Part shown: piece after piece, positions 35,881 to 46,668 of the stretch
How positions within the stretch are numbered: position 1 is the stretch's first letter
Layout: every line of letters starts with the position of its first letter
NCBI GenBank assembly: GCA_017622555.1
Contig: JAGAQV010000014.1
Location: 1-64,000 of the forward strand
Reading direction: 5' to 3'
Source: Clostridia bacterium
GTDB taxonomy: Bacteria; Bacillota; Clostridia; Oscillospirales; Acutalibacteraceae
Length of the DNA stretch: 64,000 nt
Position numbers and translations under genes: made by a program
Notes under the pieces: generated by a model
Told to the model about the DNA's origin: nothing
Databases searched by the model: none
What the model saw: only the letters and a program-made list of their open reading frames with translations

Positions 35881-38800
35881 TTAAGCACCCTGACTATCTA
35901 AATTTAACTTCTTTTCAAGCTCGGAAACGTTAAGCTCCAAAAGCTTGGTAATACCCTTTTCCTGCATTGTTACACCATAAAGCATATCAGCGGCTTCCAT
36001 TGTACCACGGCGGTGTGTAACACAAATAAACTGGGTATTAAAATCAGACGAACGCATATAATCAGCAAAGCGTTCAACGTTAATATCGTCAAGTGCAGTA
36101 TCAACTTCGTCCAAGAAGCAGAAAGGTGGCGCACTTACACGCATAATTGCAAAATAAATTGAAAGTGCAATAAGCGCCTTTTCACCGCCCGAAAGACCGT
36201 CAAGACTGGGAACGTTTTTACCGGGAAGCTTAACGTTAATGTCAATTCCGCTTTCCAAAATGTTTTCGGGGTCGGAAAGTGTTAGACTGGCTGTTCCGCC
36301 ACCAAAAAGCTCGGTAAAGGTTTTAGTGAAGTTTTGACTAATCTTTTCAAAGCCTTCGGTAAAGATTTCCTGCATTTGCGACGTTAACTGATTAATAAGC
36401 TTTTGAAGCTGTACTCGTGACGCTTCAACGTCATCAATTTGCGCTGATAAAAAGTTATATCTTTCGCTAACCTCTTTAAATTCTTCAATTGCTGAAACGT
36501 TAACGTTACCAAGTGAGCGAATCTTATTTTTAATATCAATAAGCTCCTTCTTGGCTTGTGCAGGATTTTCAATTTCAATGCCGATTTTTTCTGCTTCGCT
36601 ACGCGTTAATTCGTATTCATCATAAAGTTTACGAATAACGTCGTCATATTCACGCATCATAACCTCTTTGCGTTCGGTAAGACGGGCAAGCTCGCCACCT
36701 ATTTGTTCACGCTTTAAGGTATTTTCACGCTCGCTGTTGCGAAGCTCAACGCCAAATTTTTCGGTTTGATTGCGTTTTTCAATAAATTCGGCAATATTCT
36801 TTTCACTTTGTTCAATTTTAGCCGAAGCGTCACCAATGCTGTCATTAACCGACTGAATTTCAGCCTTTAAGTTTTCATTCTTAAACTGTAAAGCGGCAAT
36901 TTCGCTGTCAATGGTGATGCTACGTTGCGCACGGTCACTGATAAGCGCCTCAAGACCATTGGCTTGTGATAATAAAGCTTCAATATCCTTTTGTGCTTCA
37001 ATAACGGATAATTTAACCTCAGTAATACTGTTAGCAAGACCTTCACGAACAGTGTTAAGGCTATCCCTATTGCCAGACATTTCATCTATTTTAGCCTGAA
37101 TTCCAGCCTTTTCACTTTCAATTTGAGAAATCTCTTTTGCGGCCTCAACCGACAAAAGCTTTAATTCTTCAAGCTTTTTATTACCTAAGGTTTGCTCGTC
37201 GGTAAGCTCTTTTAATGAAACCTTAACGCTTTCACGAATATCACCAATACGCTTAAGCTCACTAACTGCACGGATTTTATCCTCGTTAGCAGTTAAAATG
37301 TCGGCCTTAATTGCAGTAATATCAGCTTCAACCTCAGCCAAAGAACCTTGTGCTTCGCTCAAACGATTTGAAAGATCAGTCGCCTTATCCTTTAAAGCTT
37401 TAACCTCGGCTTCAATGTTGATAATATCGTTACCGCGACTTAAAATACCCGAATTTTTAATAACAGAACCACCTGTTAAAGAACCACCGGGGCTTACAAC
37501 CTGACCATCAAGGGTTACAACCTTTATACGATAACCAAATTTTTTGGCAATTGTAACTGCACAGTCAATATCCTCAGCAACAACACAAGCACCCAAAAGA
37601 TATTTAACAATTTCGTCGTACTTTTTGTCATTCTTAACAAGCTCGCTTGCAATACCAACATAACCGAGCATATCCTCAAATCCGTGTTCTTTAAACTCAC
37701 GTGATTTAATTGTTTGAACGGGTAAAAAGGTTGCACGACCAGCCTTGTTATTTTTAAGGAAGTTAATTGCGGCTTTAGCATCAGCTTCGGTTTCGGTAAC
37801 AATGTTTTGAATAGCATTATTAAGTGCGGTTTCAATAGCAAGTGAATACTTGCTATCAACCGTAATAAGCGAAGATATTGGACCGCAAATACCACGCAAA
37901 AGACCTGTCTCAGCCTTAGAAATTACAAATTTAACCGAATGGGCAAAGCCATCCATATTATTTTGCAAATCACGAAGTATTTGTATACGGCGTTCCTTTG
38001 CCTCAACGTCCAGATTAACGGTATCAAGCTCTTGCTTCAATTTTTCAACCGACTGAACCCTTGAATCAAAACGAAGCTGATAACCCTTTAAAGAATTATT
38101 ATAGCTTTCAATTTTTTCTTCAATATCGCCTAAAAGCTTTTCAATTTCACCGAATTCGCCGTTTAAATTTTCAATTTCCTTTTCTCTGCCTGCAATAAGG
38201 TCAACCGAAACACCACGACGGGCTTCAATTTCACCAATAGTAGTTTCAGCGCTAACCAATTTAACACGCATATCCGAAGCCTTTGCAGTTAAAGTATTAA
38301 GCAAACGGATTTCATTTTCTATTTTACGACTGTTAGAATCATTTTCAAAAAGTAATTCATTAAGTTGTGATTCAAGCAAATGAAGCTTTTGTTCAAGCTC
38401 AGCTTTTTTAGCTTCCATTTCCTTGGCTTCGTTGTTTTTGGCTTCAATTTCAGCCAAAGCGTCACTGTCAGAATTGGAAAGCGCCTGCTTTTCATCCATA
38501 AGCCTTGCAATGCTTTCCTCGTTGTGAGAAATATCATTATTCAAAACAGTAATAACACCGTTTGACTTAACAATATCCTCGTTTATTGAAGAAATATTAA
38601 GACGTTCGCCCTCAATATCAGATGTAAGCTTTGCAAAAAGCGAGGTGTTTTGCTCGGTTTTGCGGTCAAAGTCCTCAAGCATTTGCTCAATTTCCTTATA
38701 CTGCAACTGAGCCACCATAATTTTGCTTTCCTGACTTCTTAACGCTTCCTTTGAATTGTTAAGGGTATGAAGCCATAAACCAATTTCAAGCTCTTTCTTT

Positions 38801-39462
38801 TCTTCAGCTAATTTTAAAAACTTTTCAGCCTTTTTACTTTGCTCCTCCAAAGGACCAACACGGGCTTCAAGCTCGTCAACAATATCGTGTAGACGCAACA
38901 AATTATCCTGCGCTGCGGTAAGCTTTCTTTCGGCTTCTAATTTACGGTAACGGTATTTTGAAATACCTGCTGCCTCTTCAAAAATATCACGGCGTTCATT
39001 TGATTTTGAACTGATAATATTATCAATTTTACCCTGACCAATCATAGAATAACCGTCACGGCCAAGACCTGTGTCCATAAACAATTCGTGAATGTCTTTA
39101 AGTCGTACAGACACGTTATTTATAGCATATTCACTTTCGTGTGAACGGTAATAACGACGGGTAATTGAAACAAAATCGTTATCAAAATTCAAAGAACGGT
39201 CGGTATTATTAATGTTAAGTGTAACCTCACAAAAGCCGTGAGGGCGGCGTGTTTCGGTACCGCCGAAAATTACATCTTCCATTGACTGTCCGCGAAGGCT
39301 TTTAGTAGATTGTTCACCCAAAACCCAACGAACAGCGTCGGAAATGTTACTTTTACCACTGCCGTTAGGACCAACAACTGCAGTAATACCCTTGCCGAAT
39401 TTTAAAACCGTTTTGTCCGCAAAGGATTTAAAGCCCTGAATTTCAATTGAGCTTAACAGCAT
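35881..39462 (-). CDS. smc: Chromosome segregation protein SMC
   Basis: An 1193-residue SMC ATPase. The N-terminal head has Walker A GPNGSGKSNISDAV; long coiled coils surround a hinge at roughly residues 500-660 (DGQVVSPGGSLTGGS at its end). The C-terminal head has the ABC signature LDGLSGGEKAL and Walker B FCFLDEVDTALDD. With ScpA/ScpB, not present here, it compacts and segregates the chromosome. Its start abuts the radical-SAM gene. Confidence 0.98.
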   Translation of the reverse strand: MLLSSIEIQGFKSFADKTVLKFGKGITAVVGPNGSGKSNISDAVRWVLGEQSTKSLRGQSMEDVIFGGTETRRPHGFCEVTLNINNTDRSLNFDNDFVSITRRYYRSHESEYAINNVSVRLKDIHELFMDTGLGRDGYSMIGQGKIDNIISSKSNERRDIFEEAAGISKYRYRKLEAERKLTAAQDNLLRLHDIVDELEARVGPLEEQSKKAEKFLKLAEEKKELEIGLWLHTLNNSKEALRSQESKIMVAQLQYKEIEQMLEDFDRKTEQNTSLFAKLTSDIEGERLNISSINEDIVKSNGVITVLNNDISHNEESIARLMDEKQALSNSDSDALAEIEAKNNEAKEMEAKKAELEQKLHLLESQLNELLFENDSNSRKIENEIRLLNTLTAKASDMRVKLVSAETTIGEIEARRGVSVDLIAGREKEIENLNGEFGEIEKLLGDIEEKIESYNNSLKGYQLRFDSRVQSVEKLKQELDTVNLDVEAKERRIQILRDLQNNMDGFAHSVKFVISKAETGLLRGICGPISSLITVDSKYSLAIETALNNAIQNIVTETEADAKAAINFLKNNKAGRATFLPVQTIKSREFKEHGFEDMLGYVGIASELVKNDKKYDEIVKYLLGACVVAEDIDCAVTIAKKFGYRIKVVTLDGQVVSPGGSLTGGSVIKNSGILSRGNDIINIEAEVKALKDKATDLSNRLSEAQGSLAEVEADITAIKADILTANEDKIRAVSELKRIGDIRESVKVSLKELTDEQTLGNKKLEELKLLSVEAAKEISQIESEKAGIQAKIDEMSGNRDSLNTVREGLANSITEVKLSVIEAQKDIEALLSQANGLEALISDRAQRSITIDSEIAALQFKNENLKAEIQSVNDSIGDASAKIEQSEKNIAEFIEKRNQTEKFGVELRNSERENTLKREQIGGELARLTERKEVMMREYDDVIRKLYDEYELTRSEAEKIGIEIENPAQAKKELIDIKNKIRSLGNVNVSAIEEFKEVSERYNFLSAQIDDVEASRVQLQKLINQLTSQMQEIFTEGFEKISQNFTKTFTELFGGGTASLTLSDPENILESGIDINVKLPGKNVPSLDGLSGGEKALIALSIYFAIMRVSAPPFCFLDEVDTALDDINVERFADYMRSSDFNTQFICVTHRRGTMEAADMLYGVTMQEKGITKLLELNVSELEKKLNLDSQGA

Positions 39463-40461
39463 TTATAACACTTCCCTTTCTATTCTAAATTCCAATTCTT
39501 CTATACTATCGTCAGCAATAACCTTACAGTCAAAGCCACGTTTTTTGAGATATAATAAATTACTTTTACGTTGACCCGTCATTTGTGAAATACATTTGGG
39601 GTTAACGTAAATTTTATATTTGCCCTCAGTAAAAAGACAGCCAAGCACCTTTGAAAGCATAATTTGTGAATAACAAAGCTCGGCAAAGGCAGGATGCCAA
39701 GGCCCCGCAACGTAAGAGCCCTCTTCAATTGAATGAAGACCCAGTCTTATAACACGAATACCCGCACGGGTGAGTTGTAAATACAGCTTGCTTGCAAGCT
39801 TTACAGCTTCGCCTAATTCTTGCGGTTTATAAATGTTATCAAGATAAAGCGCTTCTAAATCAGTATCCTTTAAAACAATTGTGGGGTAAATTCTTACCGT
39901 ATCGGGCGCAATTTCAATAATTTTTTGAACGGTACGAAGTGTTGAATCACTATCATCGGCATAGAGGCCTGTCATAATTTGAAGACCTAATTCAAACCCG
40001 TGCTTTTTAATAAGCATTGCAGCCTTTTCAACGTCCCTTGCGGTATGTCCACGATTATTCATTTTAAGCACACGGTCGTTAAGTGACTGAGCGCCCAATT
40101 CAATTGCGGTAACCCCGTAGGACTTTAAAAGCATTAAAATTTCATCATCAATAGCATCAGGACGGGTAGATATCCTTATACCCGAAACAATACCTACGTT
40201 AACGTAGGCACTTGCAGTTTCCAAAAGGGCTTCCATATAGCCACGGTTAATTGCTGTAAAACTACCACCAAAAAAGGCTATTTCGGTGGTTTTAGGGTCA
40301 TAATTTTTTGAATTAAGCGCCGATTTTACAGCATTTTCAACATCCTCGGGGTGAGGCGCCTTACAAGTGCCCGTAATATAACGCTGATTACAAAAGCTGC
40401 ATTTATTAGGGCAACCAATATGCGGCACAAAAACCGAAATATTAGAATGTGTTTTTCTCAT
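39463..40461 (-). CDS. Radical SAM protein, Elp3-like
   Basis: A 332-residue radical SAM protein with the cluster motif CPNKCSFCNQ at residue 17 and FFGGSFTAI, ISTRPDAI and ELGAQSLND, as in the radical SAM domain of Elp3-type proteins. It lacks the acetyltransferase domain of true Elp3. The substrate is unknown, and RNA modification is one possibility. It overlaps the rnc stop by 4 bases (ATGA) and abuts smc, an order I recall from other clostridia. Confidence 0.9.
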   Translation of the reverse strand: MRKTHSNISVFVPHIGCPNKCSFCNQRYITGTCKAPHPEDVENAVKSALNSKNYDPKTTEIAFFGGSFTAINRGYMEALLETASAYVNVGIVSGIRISTRPDAIDDEILMLLKSYGVTAIELGAQSLNDRVLKMNNRGHTARDVEKAAMLIKKHGFELGLQIMTGLYADDSDSTLRTVQKIIEIAPDTVRIYPTIVLKDTDLEALYLDNIYKPQELGEAVKLASKLYLQLTRAGIRVIRLGLHSIEEGSYVAGPWHPAFAELCYSQIMLSKVLGCLFTEGKYKIYVNPKCISQMTGQRKSNLLYLKKRGFDCKVIADDSIEELEFRIEREVL

Positions 40462-41138
40462 ATTTCGGCACCCATAAGCTTAAGCGCTTCCTTTGCGGCC
40501 ATTTGTTCTGCTTGTTTTTTACTCTTACCCTTGCCCTTACCAATTGTATTGGAATTCAGGTGTACCTCAACCTCAAAAATCTTATCGTGGTCAGGTCCGC
40601 TTTCGCCCGTTAAGTGATAGGTAACACTTTCTTCTGGGTTGCGCTGAATAATTTCCTGCAAAGCGGTTTTATAATCCTTAAATACTTCGTCATCCCTGTG
40701 CTGTAGCTCTGGCAAAACAAAGCGCAAAACAAAACGTTTAGCCTCATCCATGCCGCCGTCAAGATAAATTGCGGCAAGCACAGCTTCAAAAGCGTCAGCT
40801 AAAATAGAATCCCTTTCCCTGCCGCCGCCTTTTTCTTCACCCTTACCAAGATGCAAAAAATCTCCAAGACCAATTTCACGGGAAAAGGCGCAAAGTGACT
40901 TTTCACACACTAAGGATGCGCGAAGCTTTGTAAGCTCACCTTCGGGAATGCTTTTAAAGTTTTCAAATAAATAGCTAGCAACTATTACCGAAAGCACCGA
41001 GTCGCCTAAAAATTCAAGGCGTTCGTTAGAGGTTACACCACCCCGTACCTCGTTAGCGTAGGATGAATGGTTAAGTGCATTTTCCAAAAGCTTTACATTA
41101 TTAAATTTGTAGTCAAGTTTATTTTGTAAAACTTCCAT
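40458..41138 (-). CDS. rnc: Ribonuclease III
   Basis: A 226-residue double-strand-specific RNase with signature NERLEFLGDSVLS, second catalytic block DAFEAVLAAIYLDGG, and a C-terminal dsRNA-binding domain ending KGKSKKQAEQMAAKEAL. It processes rRNA and regulatory RNA. plsX lies upstream with no acpP gene between them, unlike the common plsX-fabD-fabG-acpP-rnc order. Confidence 0.97.
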   Translation of the reverse strand: MEVLQNKLDYKFNNVKLLENALNHSSYANEVRGGVTSNERLEFLGDSVLSVIVASYLFENFKSIPEGELTKLRASLVCEKSLCAFSREIGLGDFLHLGKGEEKGGGRERDSILADAFEAVLAAIYLDGGMDEAKRFVLRFVLPELQHRDDEVFKDYKTALQEIIQRNPEESVTYHLTGESGPDHDKIFEVEVHLNSNTIGKGKGKSKKQAEQMAAKEALKLMGAEI

Positions 41139-41150
41139 TAAAAAAATCCT

Positions 41151-42149
41151 TTATTCGTTTACTTCTTCTAATGATTTTGTAATGTTTTCAATTACATTGT
41201 TTTGTGTAAATAACACAGCTTGCTTAATTGCATTTTTAATTGCCTTAGCGTCGGAATTGCCATGCGCTTTAATAACGGGTTTTCTTACACCCAAAAGTGG
41301 TGCTCCGCCTACTTCAGATGAATCCATCATACTTTTAAGGGAATATAAGTCCTTTTTTATAACAAGAGCTGCAAGCTTGTTTTTTAGACTTTTATAAAGC
41401 GCATTTTTAACTAGCTTAAAAAAGGTAATTGCAGTGCCTTCAATAAGCTTTAATGCAATATTACCCGTGAAGCCGTCGGTTACGATTGCATCAACAACAC
41501 CCTTGGGCATTTCACGTGATTCAACGTTACCAACAAAGTTAATTGGGGCTTCACTTAACAGCTTATAGGCTTCCTTTTGAAGCTCGCCACCCTTTGAATC
41601 CTCAGTACCGATATTTAGTAGACCGATGGTTGCATTTTCTTTGCCCTCAACACCCTTTAAATAAGCCGAAGCCATAATACCAAACTGGCAAAGCATTTCG
41701 GGGCGACATTCAGCGTTTGCACCCATATCCAAAAGCATATAGTGACCGTCGGGTGAAGGAATCATACCTGCAAGTGCGGGACGTTTAATACCCTTAATGC
41801 GCTTAACAATAAATGTACCGCCTACAACAATTGCGCCTGTTGAACCTGCTGACACAAAAGCGTCTGCCCTGTCCTCAGCCAATTCCTTAAAAGCCAAAGC
41901 CATTGAAGATTCCTTATGAGCTTTTAAAAGGGTTGTAGGCTCGTCGTGCATATCAATAACATCTTCGGTGTGAATAATAATAAGCTGACCGAAGAATTTT
42001 AAATTGTTTTCTTCAATAACCTTTTCAATTTCGACCTTATTACCTGTAAGGGTAATTTCCACCTGATTTTCAAGGGAAGCAATTGATGCGCCCTTAACAA
42101 TTTCAAGCGGTGCGTTATCGCCACCGAAAGCGTCTACTACTATACGCAT
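41151..42149 (-). CDS. plsX: Phosphate acyltransferase PlsX
   Basis: A 332-residue enzyme making acyl-phosphate from acyl-ACP for phospholipid synthesis. It starts MRIVVDAFGGDNAP, the family signature, and includes SAGSTGAIV and LLDMGANAECRP. It is 12 bases from rnc and 1 base from trmFO. Confidence 0.96.
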   Translation of the reverse strand: MRIVVDAFGGDNAPLEIVKGASIASLENQVEITLTGNKVEIEKVIEENNLKFFGQLIIIHTEDVIDMHDEPTTLLKAHKESSMALAFKELAEDRADAFVSAGSTGAIVVGGTFIVKRIKGIKRPALAGMIPSPDGHYMLLDMGANAECRPEMLCQFGIMASAYLKGVEGKENATIGLLNIGTEDSKGGELQKEAYKLLSEAPINFVGNVESREMPKGVVDAIVTDGFTGNIALKLIEGTAITFFKLVKNALYKSLKNKLAALVIKKDLYSLKSMMDSSEVGGAPLLGVRKPVIKAHGNSDAKAIKNAIKQAVLFTQNNVIENITKSLEEVNE

Positions 42150-42150
42150 A

Positions 42151-43452
42151 TTAAAACTCCTTTTCTTTAAACCACGAAAGTGAACGCTGAGAAAGCGCCA
42201 TATACCTTTCGCGTTTATCTCTTATATGGGGTAATAACTCGGGAATAATGCCAAAATTAGCACCCATTGGCTGAAAATTAGATACACTTTCATCCGTAAT
42301 ATAGCCAAGTAAAGCACCAATCATTGTAAACTTTGGTAAAATAACAGGATCGGTTTCATTAAGCCTTGCCACCGCATTAAGACCAGCAATAATACCACTT
42401 GCGGCCGATTCCATATAACCCTCAACACCTGAAAGCTGACCTGCAAAGAAAATATTTGGATTAGCTTTAAGTGATAAATCCTGACCTAAAATTTGGGGTG
42501 AGTTTATAAACGAATTGCGGTGCATAACACCAAAACGCATAAACTCAGCATTCTCAAGTCCCGGAATAAGTGAAAAAACACGCTTTTGTTCGGGAAATTT
42601 AAGGTTAGTCTGAAAGCCAACAAGATTATATAGTGTACCCTCACGGTTTTCGGCACGAAGCTGAACCACCGCCCAAGGTCTGTGGTCGGTTCTTGGGTCA
42701 CGAAGACCTACAGGCTTTAATGGACCGAAACGAATAGAATCTTCTCCCCTTTTAGCCAAAATTTCAATTGGCATACAGCCCTCGTAAACGTTAGGCTGTT
42801 TATCAAATTCGTGAATAGGGGCAGATTCCGCATTTATAAGCTCGTTATAAAAAACGGTATATTCCTCTTTATTCATTGGGCAGTTAATATAATCATCCCC
42901 GCCCTTGCCATAGCGTGCTCCGTAAAACACCTTAGAAAAATCAAGACTTTCTTTAGTAACAATAGGCGCTGCGGCATCATAAAAACTTAAACTACCACCC
43001 TCACACAGCTTTGAAATATTTTCAGCAAGAACGCCGTCTGTCAAAGGGCCTGTTGCAATTACAGTAATTAAGTCGGTAGGAATTTCATTTACAACCTTGT
43101 TAATAACAGTAATATTCGGGTGATTTTTAATTTTTTCGGTAATATACTGTGCAAATAGCTCACGGTCAACCGCCAAAGCGCCGCCTGCCGCAACCGAACA
43201 GCTATCAGCCGCTTGTAAACAAAGCGACGAAAACTGCCGCATTTCTTCCTTTAAAAGCCCTGCCGCCGAATCAACACGACTGGCTTTTAAGGAATTCGAG
43301 CACACAAGCTCAGCAAAGTTATCGTTTTTATGTGCAGGGGTTTTCTTATTTGGCTTCATTTCATAAAGGTTAACCTTTATGCCTTTATTAGCTATGGCAA
43401 ATGCCGCCTCACAGCCTGCAAGACCTGCACCGATAACGTTAATTTGTTTCAT
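42151..43452 (-). CDS. trmFO: Folate-dependent tRNA m5U54 methyltransferase TrmFO
   Basis: A 433-residue flavoprotein that methylates U54 of tRNA using methylene-THF. It has the FAD motif [20 protein letters not shown] and the conserved Cys in NCPMNKEEY. The ATG at 43452 has AGGAA upstream and gives the standard N-terminus; an earlier in-frame start would overlap topA. topA-trmFO adjacency is common in Firmicutes. Confidence 0.96.
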   Translation of the reverse strand: MKQINVIGAGLAGCEAAFAIANKGIKVNLYEMKPNKKTPAHKNDNFAELVCSNSLKASRVDSAAGLLKEEMRQFSSLCLQAADSCSVAAGGALAVDRELFAQYITEKIKNHPNITVINKVVNEIPTDLITVIATGPLTDGVLAENISKLCEGGSLSFYDAAAPIVTKESLDFSKVFYGARYGKGGDDYINCPMNKEEYTVFYNELINAESAPIHEFDKQPNVYEGCMPIEILAKRGEDSIRFGPLKPVGLRDPRTDHRPWAVVQLRAENREGTLYNLVGFQTNLKFPEQKRVFSLIPGLENAEFMRFGVMHRNSFINSPQILGQDLSLKANPNIFFAGQLSGVEGYMESAASGIIAGLNAVARLNETDPVILPKFTMIGALLGYITDESVSNFQPMGANFGIIPELLPHIRDKRERYMALSQRSLSWFKEKEF

Positions 43453-43454
43453 TA

Positions 43455-45536
43455 TTATTTTTCCTTTTTGGTTTTTAAACGGCTTTTGCATTCAGAATTC
43501 ATACAATACTTTTTACCCTTCATGCCGTTTATAATATAGCTTCCACATTCCGGACATATGTCACCTGTGGGAATACCTGGGGAAGCAAAATCACAGTTGG
43601 GGTAATTAGTACAGCCGTAAAATTTATTACCCTTCTTTGAAAGGCGTTTTACAAGCTTTGCGCCACATTTGGGGCAAGGCTGAGTAATTTCATCCTCGGG
43701 AACGGGCTTTGTATTCTTACATTCGGGATAACCCGGACAAGCAAGAAATTTGCCAAAACGACTTGATTTTACAACCATTTTTCTTCCGCACTTTTCGCAA
43801 ATGACGTCACTTTCAACGTCGGGTACTTTAACCTTTTTGCCAGTTAAAGAACTTTCGGCCTTGGTGTAAAGTGTGTTAAAATCTTTATAAAATTCTTCAA
43901 TAGTGTTAGTCCAATCAAGCTCGCCAGCACCAATTTTATCGAGCTGTTCCTCCAAGCCTGCAGTAAACTTAATTTCAAAAATCTTGTTAAAATATTGTAC
44001 CATTAAATCAGATACAACCTTGCCAAGCTCAGTCGGCTTTAAGAACTTTTTAACACGCTCAATATAATCCCTGCCCAAAATATTTGAAAGAATAGGCGCA
44101 TAGGTTGAAGGACGGCCAATGCCGTTTTCATCAAGTGCTTTAATAAGGGTGGGTTCAGTATAGCGTGCAGGTGGCTGTGTGAAGTGTTGATTGCCTGTAA
44201 GGTCACGGAGCTTCAGCACGTCACCCTCGTTCATATCGGGAAGTGAGCTTTCCTGCTCTTCCTCTTCGTCCTTGCCCTCAACATAAAGCGCTGTATAACC
44301 GTCAAAACGAACTGTATAACCGCTTGCTTTAAAAAGATAATCGTTAGCGGTAATATCAACATTTACGGTATCCTGCACACAAGCAGCCATTAAGGAAGCA
44401 ATAAAGCGTTCCCAGATAAGCTTATAAAGCTTATACTGTTCGCTTGTAAGAGATGCTTTGATTTCATCGGGCTTTATGCCTGCGACAGTAGGACGGATAG
44501 CCTCGTGAGCATCCTGTGCACCGCTTTTAGTTTTATAGTAGCGTGGGCTAGAGGGTAAATATTTATTACCATAGGTATCAGCAATAAACTTATTACCTGC
44601 TGCTCTTGCCTCTTCGGAAATTCTAAGTGAGTCGGTACGCATATAGGTGATAAGACCCATTGTGCCGTGACCCGCAACGTCAACGCCTTCGTAAAGCTGC
44701 TGTGCAATACGCATTGTGCGCTGTGCTGTAAAGCCAAGCTTACGGGATGCTTCCTGTTGAAGTGTTGAGGTATTAAACGGAGGTGCGGGCTGACGATTTC
44801 GTTTGCCCTTTTTAATGCTTGAAACTGTATAAACAGCGTTTTCAAGGTCAGCCAAAATCTTATCGGCTGCGGCCTTGTCGGCAATTAAATCAATCTTGCC
44901 GTTTTTGTCACCATAAAGCTTTGAAACAAAGGTTTTGCGACCTGATGCGAGTTTTGCATCAACAGTCCAATATTCCTGCTCTTTAAACTTTTCAATTTCC
45001 TTTTCACGTTCAACAATTAAACGAAGCGCAACAGTCTGAACACGACCTGCTGACAAGCCACTTTTTACCTTTTTCCAAAGAAAAGGACTAAGCTTATAAC
45101 CAACAATACGGTCAAGCACACGGCGTGCTTGCTGAGCATCAACAAGGTCCATATCAATTTTTCTCGGCGCTACAATACCTGCTTCAACACCGCTTTTTGT
45201 AATCTCGTTAAAGGTAACACGGTTAGCGGCATTTAAATCAAGCGCTAAAATTTGCGCCAAATGCCAAGAAATTGCCTCACCCTCACGGTCAGGGTCGGTT
45301 GCGAGGAAAACTTGATCACTTTCGGCGGCGGCGGCTTTTAAAGATTTAATTAAATCCTTCTTATCAGCCATATTTATATATTCGGGTCTAAAACCCTTAT
45401 TAACATCAATACCAAACTTAGACTTGGGTAAATCACGGATATGACCTTGAGAAGCCATAACAGTATAATCCGTGCCTAAATACTTTTTAATGCTTTTCAC
45501 CTTTGTGGGTGACTCAACTATCAAAAGCTTTGACAT
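43455..45536 (-). CDS. topA: DNA topoisomerase I
   Basis: A 693-residue type IA topoisomerase. It has an N-terminal Toprim domain ([26 protein letters not shown]), active-site Tyr in [11 protein letters not shown], and three C-terminal Cys4 zinc-finger units (two of the CxxCG-CxxYPxC type, the last CPECG-CMNSEC). It relaxes negative supercoils. The ATG at 45536 follows GGAGGA; the longer frame overlaps dprA and lacks a better site. Confidence 0.97.
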   Translation of the reverse strand: MSKLLIVESPTKVKSIKKYLGTDYTVMASQGHIRDLPKSKFGIDVNKGFRPEYINMADKKDLIKSLKAAAAESDQVFLATDPDREGEAISWHLAQILALDLNAANRVTFNEITKSGVEAGIVAPRKIDMDLVDAQQARRVLDRIVGYKLSPFLWKKVKSGLSAGRVQTVALRLIVEREKEIEKFKEQEYWTVDAKLASGRKTFVSKLYGDKNGKIDLIADKAAADKILADLENAVYTVSSIKKGKRNRQPAPPFNTSTLQQEASRKLGFTAQRTMRIAQQLYEGVDVAGHGTMGLITYMRTDSLRISEEARAAGNKFIADTYGNKYLPSSPRYYKTKSGAQDAHEAIRPTVAGIKPDEIKASLTSEQYKLYKLIWERFIASLMAACVQDTVNVDITANDYLFKASGYTVRFDGYTALYVEGKDEEEEQESSLPDMNEGDVLKLRDLTGNQHFTQPPARYTEPTLIKALDENGIGRPSTYAPILSNILGRDYIERVKKFLKPTELGKVVSDLMVQYFNKIFEIKFTAGLEEQLDKIGAGELDWTNTIEEFYKDFNTLYTKAESSLTGKKVKVPDVESDVICEKCGRKMVVKSSRFGKFLACPGYPECKNTKPVPEDEITQPCPKCGAKLVKRLSKKGNKFYGCTNYPNCDFASPGIPTGDICPECGSYIINGMKGKKYCMNSECKSRLKTKKEK

Positions 45537-45552
45537 AATATTCCTCCGATAC

Positions 45553-46668
45553 TTATTTGCAAATCTCGTACTGCCCACCTGGGAGCGCACGAATAATAAA
45601 TTCCATTTCAAGTTCAGTTAAAGCTGAAAGTAAATCTGACGATGATAAACCTGTGTTTAAATCGTCAGGATAAAATTTTTGCTTATTTAAACAATTATAC
45701 ACTATTTTTGCCTGATTTGAAAGAGTTACATTCAATATTTTTTTATTATTTTTAACTTTTTCAGGTTTTGGTGCCTCTTTATAAGCTTTTTCGATATCAA
45801 TTTTATCGGAAAAACGGGAAATATATTCGTTAAAAATGTCGGACGTATCTAAAAGCGGCTTTGCACCGTCACGCAAAAGCGCATTCGAACCCATATATTG
45901 CTTCATATTGGGCATACCCGGAATTACGAAAACGTCCCTACCTTGACTTGCGGCGTGATTAGCCGTTATTAAAGTGCCGCTTCTTTTCCCTGCTTCAACT
46001 AAAACCGTACCAAGCGATAAGCCAGACATTAAGCGGTTTCTAACCTGAAAAGTACCACGATTTACAGGTACATCGGGTGGATATTCACTTATAAGACATC
46101 CGCTTTTAGCTATATGCTCACGAAGTGCGCGGTTTTCTTCAAGGTATGAAACCGAAAAGCCACAAGCCATAATTAAAACGGTTGTACCCTCTGCCTTTAA
46201 CGCGCCGATATGCGCATAGGTATCACTACCAACAGCACCGCCGCTTACCACAACAAACCCAGCTTTAGCAAGACGGTAGCCAAGTGAATATGCCGCCTTT
46301 TTACCGTAATCACTTACACTGCGTGGTCCCACAATACAAATAGACGGCAAATTATTAAAATCAGGAATTGTGCCTTTAACGTAAAGTACAACAGGTGGGT
46401 TATCAATTTCCCTTAGCATTTCGGGGAAATTGCGGTTGTGGTAATGTATAAGCTTTATGCCCAAAGCATCACACTTTTCGCAAATTTTCTTGGCTTCGCT
46501 TAGCTTTGAATTATTAAGTTTTTCGCAAACGCTTTTAGGTAAAAGCATTTGGCGGGTTACATTATCGCTTTCATACACAGCCTTGGCAGATGGAAAAGCT
46601 TCAAAAATTTTCGTAACATAGCGGTTACCTTGCGTTAAGCAAAGCTGTAGCCAAACATAATATTCCAT
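45553..46668 (-). CDS. dprA: DNA-processing protein DprA
   Basis: A 371-residue DprA/Smf protein with a Rossmann-like core (VGPRSVSDYGKKAAY, SGGAVGSDTYAHIGAL, VLVEAGKRSGTLITANHA) and a C-terminal winged-helix-like segment. It loads RecA onto incoming single-stranded DNA. The ATG at 46668 overlaps the trmH stop by one base (TAATG); a GTG at 46686 is a weaker choice. Confidence 0.93.
   Translation of the reverse strand: MEYYVWLQLCLTQGNRYVTKIFEAFPSAKAVYESDNVTRQMLLPKSVCEKLNNSKLSEAKKICEKCDALGIKLIHYHNRNFPEMLREIDNPPVVLYVKGTIPDFNNLPSICIVGPRSVSDYGKKAAYSLGYRLAKAGFVVVSGGAVGSDTYAHIGALKAEGTTVLIMACGFSVSYLEENRALREHIAKSGCLISEYPPDVPVNRGTFQVRNRLMSGLSLGTVLVEAGKRSGTLITANHAASQGRDVFVIPGMPNMKQYMGSNALLRDGAKPLLDTSDIFNEYISRFSDKIDIEKAYKEAPKPEKVKNNKKILNVTLSNQAKIVYNCLNKQKFYPDDLNTGLSSSDLLSALTELEMEFIIRALPGGQYEICK

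Noticed and set aside
36867..38056. Several 60-120-residue frames on both strands inside smc
   Set aside because: All lie within the conserved SMC frame. They lack ribosome sites and recognisable domains.
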